Below, piece by piece: positions 7,732 through 14,900 of a DNA stretch of 26,574 nt. Below the pieces are notes generated by a model, which did no database searches, was not told the origin of the DNA, and saw only the letters and a list, made by a program, of their open reading frames with translations. This DNA is from an uncultured Collinsella sp. (GTDB lineage Bacteria; Actinomycetota; Coriobacteriia; Coriobacteriales; Coriobacteriaceae): the NCBI GenBank assembly GCA_900550415.1, contig URSO01000029.1, forward strand, positions 1 to 26,574. The letters run 5' to 3'. Within the stretch, counting starts at the first letter, position 1. Each line of letters opens with the position of its first letter. The translations under genes and the position numbers were made by a program.

Positions 7732-10032
7732 ATGTTCGCTGCCGCCATCTCGCTCGTCGGTCTTGCGGCGACCGTCTACCTTGTCTTGCGCGAGGCCAAG
7801 GCCATTTGCGCAAAGTCGGGCACCGTTGCCAAAAGCGCTCTTGGGTGGAGCGTCGCCTTCGGCCTGTTCCAGCTCTTTTTGACCATTTGGGGCGCCGTGG
7901 GCCTCGTCGCTCAAAACGAGCCGCTCGCCTTTGTGATGCTCATCCTGACCAACGCCATCCTCACCGGCTGCGCTTGGGCCAGCATCGCACGCGACCGCAT
8001 CGCCCCGCGCGTCTTTGCGTTCGCCGCGCCCGACGCCCCCGCTCCCACCGGCAAGCTCGCCCGTCTGCGCGGCGCCTTTGTGGGCAAACCGCTCGTCGCC
8101 GCCGTCCTGTGCCTGCTGCTCGCCGGCGTCTTTGCGCTGCTGGGCATGGAGGTCTCGTCCAACCACGACTTTACCTGGGTCTACCCCCTGTGCATCCTGC
8201 TCGAGTGGGCCATCATCACCACGCTCATGGTCGGCCTGTTCTTCCTGTTCCAGCGCCACGGCGCGGCTCCCGCGGTCCTGGCCTTTGCCCTCTTTGTCCT
8301 GGGCATTGCCGAGTTCTTTGTCATCACGTTTAAATCCATGCCCATCCAGCCGGGCGACCTTTCGGCCATCTCCACCGCCGCCGCAGTCGCCGGCAACGGC
8401 TACACCTTCTCGATCTCGCTGTTCTGCGTGCTGTCCATGGGCTTTACCGCCATCGCCATGCTGCTATGCGAGTACGCCGGCCTGGTGGCACCGCACCGTC
8501 AAAAGGGTGCCGCCAACGCCAAGCGCATGCTGCTCATCAACCTGCTCGTGGCGGTGCTGTGCCTGGGCGGCGTGACCGCGCATGTCACGCTTATCGACTA
8601 CTACAACACCCTCGGCATCACCGTCTACACCTGGCGTCCGCTCGAGAGCTACTGGCGCGAGGGCTACCTGCCTGCCTTTATTAGTGCGGCGCAGTCCATC
8701 AAGCCGCCCAAACCCGCCGACTACTCCGTCGACGATGCCAAGACCACGCTCAAAAAGTACGCCAAGGCCTACGACAAGTCCGACGCCGCCAAGAGCGACG
8801 AGCGCGCCGCCGCAAAGGAGCAGTTCGACAGCGAGAAGCCCACGGTCATCGCCATCATGAACGAGACGTTCTCGGATCTGTCGATCTACCAGAACATGCG
8901 CGCCGGCTACGAGGGTCCGCAGTACTTTAAGAGCCTGTCCAACTGCCTCAGCCGCGGCAAGCTCTATGTGAGCGCCTACGGCGGCGGTACCGCCAATACC
9001 GAGTTTGAGTTTATGACCGGCAACTCCATGGCCAACCTGGGCTCGGGCGTGTACCCCTACACCATCTACAACATGGAGACGACCGGGAACCTGGCAGAGC
9101 AGTTCAAATCGCTCGGATATTCCACCACGGCCATGCACCCCAACCACGCGACCAACTGGAACCGCGAGAACGTCTACAAGGACTTTGGCTTTGACCAGTT
9201 CCTGTCCATCAACGATTTCCAAGGCGCCGATACCCTGCGCGGCATGGTGACCGACCAGGCAACCTACGACAAGATTCTGGAGCTGCTCGACCAGAACGCC
9301 GATCCGCAGTTTATCTTCGATGTGACCATGCAGAACCACTCGGGCTACGACACGGGTCTGCTGCCGGCAGATAAGCAGATGCACCTCAACATCGACACGA
9401 CCGACCTGGACGCTAAGACCGTCGAGGACGGCACGCTCTCCGATGTTGACGAGTACGTCTCGTGCATCGAGCAGTCTGATCAGGCGCTGCGCTACTTCCT
9501 CAACGCCTTGAGCAAGCTCGACCGCAAGGTGGTCGTGGTGTTCTGGGGCGACCATCAGCCGTTCTTCCCGTCCAAGTTCAACGACAAGTGGTTTACCGGC
9601 GAGGACGACGCCACCCACCAGGAGCGTTTGTGGCAGACCGACTACATCATCTGGGCCAACTACGACGTTGCCGGCTGCGACCAGACGAGCGAGGTTGACG
9701 ACCTGTCCACCAACTACCTGTCCACGCAGCTCATGCAGCTGATCGGCGCACCGCTGACCGACTACCAGAAGGCGCACATGACGCTGCGCGAGTCGCTGCC
9801 CGCCATCAACTCGGTGGGCTACGAGGACGCCAGCCTGCGCTGGGCGCTCTCCTCCAACGTCACCGGTGACGACGCCGCTGCCGCAGCCGCCACCAAGGCA
9901 CGCGAGGATTACGCCAAGATGCAGTATTACGAAATGTTCCGCGACGGCAAGAACGTCTACACCGAGCACTTCCAGACCGAGGCCAACGAGACCGACCCCA
10001 ACCTGGCGCCGGGTACGACCAAGATCAAATAG
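7732..10032 (+). CDS. LTA synthase-family membrane sulfatase
   Basis: The protein is a membrane-anchored phosphoglycerol or phosphoethanolamine transferase of the LTA synthase type, acting on the outer face of the membrane to build or modify cell-wall glycopolymers. The N-terminal 290 residues or so hold about seven to eight hydrophobic segments. The extracellular domain is a sulfatase/alkaline phosphatase fold with a metal-binding Glu in NETFSDL (E378), the nucleophile Thr in GGGTANTEFEFMTG (T420), a metal-binding pair in WGDHQPFF (D607, H608), and HSGYD. These match the Glu, Thr, Asp and His of staphylococcal LtaS. ATG at 7732 is chosen because GAGGAG lies 7 bp upstream; an in-frame GTG at 7717 overlaps that site. 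The protein is 766 residues, longer than LtaS (about 650). It appears monocistronic, ending before a hairpin-rich region. The exact polymer is unknown. Confidence 0.88.
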   Translation: MFAAAISLVGLAATVYLVLREAKAICAKSGTVAKSALGWSVAFGLFQLFLTIWGAVGLVAQNEPLAFVMLILTNAILTGCAWASIARDRIAPRVFAFAAPDAPAPTGKLARLRGAFVGKPLVAAVLCLLLAGVFALLGMEVSSNHDFTWVYPLCILLEWAIITTLMVGLFFLFQRHGAAPAVLAFALFVLGIAEFFVITFKSMPIQPGDLSAISTAAAVAGNGYTFSISLFCVLSMGFTAIAMLLCEYAGLVAPHRQKGAANAKRMLLINLLVAVLCLGGVTAHVTLIDYYNTLGITVYTWRPLESYWREGYLPAFISAAQSIKPPKPADYSVDDAKTTLKKYAKAYDKSDAAKSDERAAAKEQFDSEKPTVIAIMNETFSDLSIYQNMRAGYEGPQYFKSLSNCLSRGKLYVSAYGGGTANTEFEFMTGNSMANLGSGVYPYTIYNMETTGNLAEQFKSLGYSTTAMHPNHATNWNRENVYKDFGFDQFLSINDFQGADTLRGMVTDQATYDKILELLDQNADPQFIFDVTMQNHSGYDTGLLPADKQMHLNIDTTDLDAKTVEDGTLSDVDEYVSCIEQSDQALRYFLNALSKLDRKVVVVFWGDHQPFFPSKFNDKWFTGEDDATHQERLWQTDYIIWANYDVAGCDQTSEVDDLSTNYLSTQLMQLIGAPLTDYQKAHMTLRESLPAINSVGYEDASLRWALSSNVTGDDAAAAAATKAREDYAKMQYYEMFRDGKNVYTEHFQTEANETDPNLAPGTTKIK

Positions 10033-10051
10033 CGACACGTCTTAACTGGTT

Positions 10052-10182
10052 CGTCTGCCCGGCGGCGCGGAACGTAAGGTTCCCTGCTCGGACAGTCCTG
10101 CTCGCACGGAGAGCACATTAAGTGCTCTCCGGCTCGTGCGGAACTCGCGATGAACCTTACATTCCGCGTCGCCGGGCAGACG
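10052..10182. repeat. 131-bp imperfect inverted repeat with an inner hairpin
   Basis: The outer arms are 31 nt each (10052-10082 and 10152-10182) and match at 29 of 31 positions; they begin CGTCTGCCCGGCG and end GTAAGGTTC. Inside is a perfect 9-bp stem, GGAGAGCAC/GTGCTCTCC (10108-10116 and 10122-10130), around ATTAA, with a further CGCAC/GTGCG pairing outside it (10103-10107 and 10136-10140). It starts 20 bp after the LTA-synthase-type gene. It could be a structured 3' UTR, a non-coding RNA or a small non-autonomous element. No terminal duplication is visible. Confidence 0.7.
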
Positions 10183-10235
10183 CCTCGGTGTTGAAGCGCG
10201 GCTTGTCATGAAAGCATCCGCAACATATATAAGTT

Positions 10236-10263
10236 GAAGGCCACATTAAGTGGCCTTCTTTGT
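10236..10263 (+). terminator. Terminator downstream of the LTA-synthase-type gene
   Basis: GAAGGCCAC (10236-10244) and GTGGCCTTC (10250-10258) form a perfect 9-bp stem around ATTAA, followed by TTTGT. The loop and closing pairs (CAC-ATTAA-GTG) are the same as in the inner hairpin about 125 bp upstream. It would end plus-strand transcripts entering from the LTA-synthase-type gene. Confidence 0.7.
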
Positions 10264-10264
10264 A

Positions 10265-10596
10265 TTCGGAAAGTGTATCCCGGAATCTGCCTTCGGAATG
10301 GGACGCAGTTTCCACTTGAGGGCCTGTCGGGAAAGCGCATCCCACTTCAAGAGTAAATTCCGGGTCGCACTTTCCGCTAAGGCTCTCAAGCGGAAAGTGC
10401 ATCCCATTCCAAGCCTTAATTCCGGGACGTAGTTTCCGGACAAGACATCAAACGGAAAGTGGGGACCACTCTGAGCGTCGATTCTGGGACACACTTTCCG
10501 AAACGCCGCGCATCCGGAAAGCCCGTCCCACTCCGAATACATCCAGGCATGAAATCATCAGCTTATTAGGCCTTCTATCAATAAAGAGACACCCTC
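10265..10596 (+). repeat. Dispersed 62-bp-period hairpin array, copy A
   Basis: Four hairpin units follow a half unit (10267-10283). The left-arm TTTCC cores start at 10309, 10371, 10433 and 10495, exactly 62 bp apart. Each unit pairs a GGGACGCAGTTTCC-like arm with a GGAAAGTGCATCCC-like arm around a variable loop of about 14-17 nt. AATTCCGGG or a close variant starts units 2-4. A tail follows (to 10596) containing CAGCTTATTAGGCCTTC and ending CCCTC. Copy B at 19885-20213 is in the same orientation. The 62-bp period is not a multiple of three, so the open frames across it are not real genes. Confidence 0.88.
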
Positions 10597-10629
10597 CTGG
10601 GCGGCGGGCGTTGCGTTTAGAAGATGGAC

Positions 10630-11328
10630 CTAGCGCTTATCCCTCCGGGACAAAAGTAGCGCGGCTATAAAAGCGATGCTGGCAAGAGTTAGCAAAACTA
10701 AAAGCAACGTGAGCGTGTTGTCGCCCGTTGCCGCCAGACCAAGCAAGCCGGGCTTCTTGCTGTCAGCAGACTGCACGGGAATCTTCTCGCCATCGTCCTC
10801 GGCGGTAATCTCCCAGCGAATGGTCTTGTTTGCGTCGGCAAGCTCGTTGCCCACCGACGTCGGAACGCTTAGCTGCAGATTAAGCACCGTGCTGTCATCG
10901 CTCGTAAACGTGGCGATTTGCGTGGGATAGGCGAACACGCTGCCCGGTGTTCCTGTCTGGAGCCAACCTGCAGAGGCATCGCCCACAGTCGCCGTTAAGG
11001 TGATGGGCGATAGCAGATGTGCCGTCTCGTGATCGACAACAGCCCGCACAAACACACGTACCTGGGACTTTACACCCGTGGTACGAACCCCAATCTGTTG
11101 CTCGCGTACATCGCCGGGCATTAGATCTTTAAAGGCTGGAAACAGATCGGGCTCCCCCGAGGAGTCCGTCGCTCCCGATACCGTTAGCTGGCGTGCATTT
11201 CCGTCATAGGCAATCGTGGGAACGTCAGCAAACGCACGTGCAGGAACGGCAAGCGCGATAAGGCAGACGATTGCCGCCATCACGCAGCGCAAGGAACACA
11301 CAACGTCTTTACGAATCGGAGAAGCCAT
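10630..11328 (-). CDS. Cell-surface protein with LPXTG-like (LAATG) anchor
   Basis: This is the last gene of the surface operon. It encodes an exported 232-residue protein with an N-terminal signal peptide (MASPIRKDVV, then a hydrophobic run ending ARAFA). The extracellular domain contains DLFPAFKDLMPGD, a pattern common in Gram-positive surface and pilin-like proteins found near SipW and camelysin genes. The C-terminus is LAATGD at about residue 198, a hydrophobic segment and a positive tail ending SRRDKR. That is the layout of a sortase sorting signal, but with Ala in place of Pro; it could equally stay as a plain membrane anchor. ATG at 11328 is used because GGAGGT precedes it and the upstream stop lies two bases away, which suggests coupled translation. 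It may hold the fibre or adhesin to the cell. No sortase gene is in the window. Confidence 0.75.
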   Translation of the reverse strand: MASPIRKDVVCSLRCVMAAIVCLIALAVPARAFADVPTIAYDGNARQLTVSGATDSSGEPDLFPAFKDLMPGDVREQQIGVRTTGVKSQVRVFVRAVVDHETAHLLSPITLTATVGDASAGWLQTGTPGSVFAYPTQIATFTSDDSTVLNLQLSVPTSVGNELADANKTIRWEITAEDDGEKIPVQSADSKKPGLLGLAATGDNTLTLLLVLLTLASIAFIAALLLSRRDKR

Positions 11329-11330
11329 AC

Positions 11331-11900
11331 CTACGCACCTCCATGCGGCGGCACCAGCACGCCATCCTTGACTGTACAGCCCCATGCCTCTGCAACTGCA
11401 TCGTCGGGCGTGGATTGAATTGCTTGGGTCGAAATGTCAACGACCAGGTTCTTCCCATCTGCCTTCTGCTCAGTCACGCTCTTGATGAGCACATCGGTTT
11501 TGCCCATCGGAGCAACGGGAGACGTCCAGTAGTAGTACCCGTCGGACGCGACAACCCAAGACGAGGCGGTGTTGGAAGCAGATGCCTTGGACACACTGCC
11601 CCAGTCAATGACGTAGTCGGTGCCGGCAACTGGCTCATCCCACAGGCGTGCGCCATCCTGGTCCTGCCAGTAGATATCCACTGCAGCACGAATATAGGCG
11701 GGCGCAGTACCCGTGTTCTTCGCCTTGACATCGCTTTTCACTTTGCCGTTGAGCGTTTCCTGAACCGATGGCGTCACCGATCCGATGCCGAACTGGTTGA
11801 CCAGCACGCCCGTAACCGAAAGCCAGGCCAACGTGCCTGCCGTACCGGCCAGGAGGATAACCCCCACCAGCAAGGCGATGATGCGCTTGCGCTTGGACAT
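11331..11900 (-). CDS. TasA/CalY-like SipW-processed subunit (third)
   Basis: A 189-residue exported protein with a SipW-class signal: a basic start (MSKRKR), a hydrophobic run and then AGTLAWLSVTG, the small-residue plus aromatic pattern seen where SipW cuts TasA-like precursors. FGIGSVTPSVQETLNG follows, and the NTGTAPAYIRAAVDIYW stretch matches the beta-sandwich of camelysin-type proteins. ASDGYYYWTSPVAPMGKTDVL resembles the DGWYYYRGLAGRGG stretch in the second subunit (17386-18033), so the two are probably paralogues. AGGAGGA overlaps the end of the adhesin gene and the start is one base after that stop, so translation is coupled. It is probably a minor subunit or adaptor between adhesin and anchor; that role is inferred from gene order. 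Confidence 0.75.
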   Translation of the reverse strand: MSKRKRIIALLVGVILLAGTAGTLAWLSVTGVLVNQFGIGSVTPSVQETLNGKVKSDVKAKNTGTAPAYIRAAVDIYWQDQDGARLWDEPVAGTDYVIDWGSVSKASASNTASSWVVASDGYYYWTSPVAPMGKTDVLIKSVTEQKADGKNLVVDISTQAIQSTPDDAVAEAWGCTVKDGVLVPPHGGA

Positions 11901-11901
11901 G

Positions 11902-14900
11902 CTAATCCTCCTTCTTTGCTACGTTGCCGTTGCTCCAAACGTTATGGGCACGATCGCTGCCGTCGATCCATTTGTCGTTCACACGCGTGTTCGTGCAGGT
12001 GAACGTGGCATCGTTCGCGCTCGATGCAGACGAAATCGTCAGCTCGGCAGTTTTACCGGGCGCCTTGCCCGGCGTGCTCAGCTCACCCTGGTAGCGCCAT
12101 GCCCAAGCCGTATCTTCCTCGACGGTATAGATGCCAGCCGGAGCGGCGAACTGCACGCTGCCGACATAGCAAGTTTCACCGTTTTCGTCGCGCTGCTCGC
12201 TAACTTTCACCTCGACCATGCGCGTCTCGGCAGGAGAATCCTGCGACATCTTTCGCGTTACCTTAAAGCGGAACGTTTGCCCCATAGCGCTGACATCGGT
12301 CGTCTTTTTAACGATCGTCAGCGCATGAGTCTGGGCAAAGTTGAACACGGCTTTGCCGGGGCCCTGATCGCCCTCGCCCGTCTTCTTGGACTCCAGACGG
12401 TTGGCCAGGTCGAACGAGCCGTCACCCGAACCAAGGCTGTAGAGCGAGACAAACTTGCCGTTTACGGGCTCTTCCGCCACAGAAACACCCTCTGTACCAG
12501 GCCCGTAGCTTGCCCGCATTACCGTAACGGTCAGCCGCGTTCCCATAAACGGCTTGGCAAAGCAGACCTTAAACGGCGCCTTGTCGGCACTGTCATCGAC
12601 GGTGTTGGCGGCGGCGGGATCGAGCAGCCACTTAAGCTGGGCGGTCATGGTTTCGGACTTCGCGGGATCAGACGTATCTTTGGCAACCACGCGATATGTA
12701 ACGGGATACAGGTCCATGTCGCCCTTAATTGGCTCGTCCTTAAACACATCCCAAGGCTTCGTATCACCATCGGCGCCCACATATCGCCACTCCAAGAAGA
12801 GCTCACGCATATCGCCATTGGCGGCCGCACGCTCATCGAGCAGCGCGACGATCTTGGAATGGGCGTCCGGGTCGTATGCCACGGACTTTTGCTCCATCAT
12901 GGGATTCCCGCTGTTGTCATAGACGGGGCGGCCGTTCTCATCCATTTTGGGAACATCAACCGTATAGACGAAGCCGGACTTGCCGTCCTGCGCACGCTCG
13001 TCGCCCGAGTCGACCGTCGCCGTAAAGAGAACCGACCCGTCGACACCGTGATAGCGCACCTTATGCGGCGCAATCTTGTACACCGCAGTGTACATCGCGC
13101 TCTTAAAGGGCTCATTGCCCTCGAGGGGATACTTGTCGTCACCGGTCATCAGGGTGTACTTGTTATCGGATTCATAGTCACGCGACCAGCCGACAAAGTC
13201 GTACTTGGTGCCATCCTTGCCGACAACCTCAGTTGCAGCTTTTACCTCCAGCGAAATTTGATCACCAGAGTCGGTCCGCGAAAGATAACGCACAGAACCG
13301 GGGTCATCCAGATTGGCATCGATATTCGATTGAACACGCACCGCGCTGGCGCGGTAGACCGGATACAACTCCATGGGGGCCTTGACCACGGTGCTTTTAT
13401 TCACCATGGAAACGTCGTCCGACCAAACGACATAACCGTTGCCAGCTACCGGCTTAGTTTCCGTCCAGCCCACGAAGGCATTGTATGCGTTTGTTGCAGC
13501 ATCGATATCGCCGACGTTATACGTTGGCAGCGGGATGCCGTCCTTAAGGCTGCCGAGAGAATCGCCCTGCTGGGCTACCTTACCGTCCACATCCCTGGCA
13601 TTGAGATGGTACACAACCGCCAACGGCGAATAGTACGCCACAAATGTATAGGCCCCGCCGGGTTCCACCTGATGGGAATACGAGTTATCGCCGTTAGGTT
13701 CGATGTCTTCAACTTCGCCATTCGGAAGCTCGATCTCAACCTTCTGCAACTTATACAGCTCACCGCCTGCTTTATAAACCGGAGTCGTGACGTCAGGGGT
13801 CACCGTTGCCGTAGCAGGGTCGGTGCCCGCGTTGATAACGGGATCGATGTCGTACCTAGGCACATTAACCTTGTCCGTGCCCTTAAAACCGGCGCGATAC
13901 AGGTTGGTGGTGTACCTAACATCGTACTTCGCGTACACCGGATAGGCATCCTGCCACTGGGTGACCTTAAAATCTGGTTTCACCAGATACGGTTCGGCCT
14001 TATCCGGGTCAGAAGTGGTGAAGGAATCGCCCTCGACATCGTAGATATACTTCCAGACGTCAGAATCCCTCTGGACCTCGGCGGTCGAAATCCAGCCCAG
14101 GAACTTATAGCCCGGCACGGCCATGTCGGCATCGGTCGGGGAAGCTTCGAGGGTCAGGGGGCTCTCATACGATCCCTTCTCACCATCTTCTGGCTTTTCG
14201 GCCACTTTAACCGACTTATTAACATGCGGGTAGTAATACGTGAACGTCGGATCCGCCCCGTTCACCTTGGTCTGCAGCAAGTTACTCTCATAGCGCCGCG
14301 TGGCAGTCCTCACGACATTATCGCCCTTGTTGTAGAAATTAACGTCCGTGGTAATCATCGCGCGAACGTAGTACTTCTTATCTGTACGCACCATGCTCTC
14401 GATGGGATTTTTCACATATGTCCAATATTCACCATCGCGCTCAAGCGTCCAAAAATTCAGGCGATAGCGATCATTCACCGGTTTGACCGTTACGTTCAGC
14501 GAAGCCGAAGTCCAAGTATCGCTTAGCGTTGCAGCGCCTGGAAAATCGGTATCGGCATAGAGGTTTTTTAGAGTATCGGCTCCCGTATCGTTTTTAACGT
14601 TGTGCGAGTACGCGTTAAGGGGACTCACGACAAGGGTTTCCTTCGTGAAGCGCGTGCCACACGTTTCATAACTATCCTTTATACCGTGGTCAACATGCTC
14701 CGGGCCCCAGTGGACGACGTTTTCACGCACGAAGGTACTACCGACGTTTTCCTCAAAGGGCGTTTGATAGCGATTCCAAACGGAACAAAGTAGCTTGCTG
14801 TCCGTAAACTCATGGTTGGTATAAGCCCGAACGTAATAATCCACTCGGTACTCAAAGCGGGCGATGTAGGTATGTGGCACAGTTAGATCGACATCGGCAG

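Noticed and set aside
8464..10038. 524-residue minus-strand open frame
   Set aside because: It is antisense to the LTA-synthase-type gene, whose catalytic motifs are clear.
10265..10596. CRISPR array suggested by regular 62-bp spacing
   Set aside because: The kept parts are paired hairpin arms with variable loops, not one uniform repeat with unique spacers. Two fixed-length copies and no cas genes also argue against it.
11785..14526. 913-residue plus-strand open frame
   Set aside because: It lies antisense to the adhesin and third subunit, which have signal peptides, binding sites and recognisable repeats.
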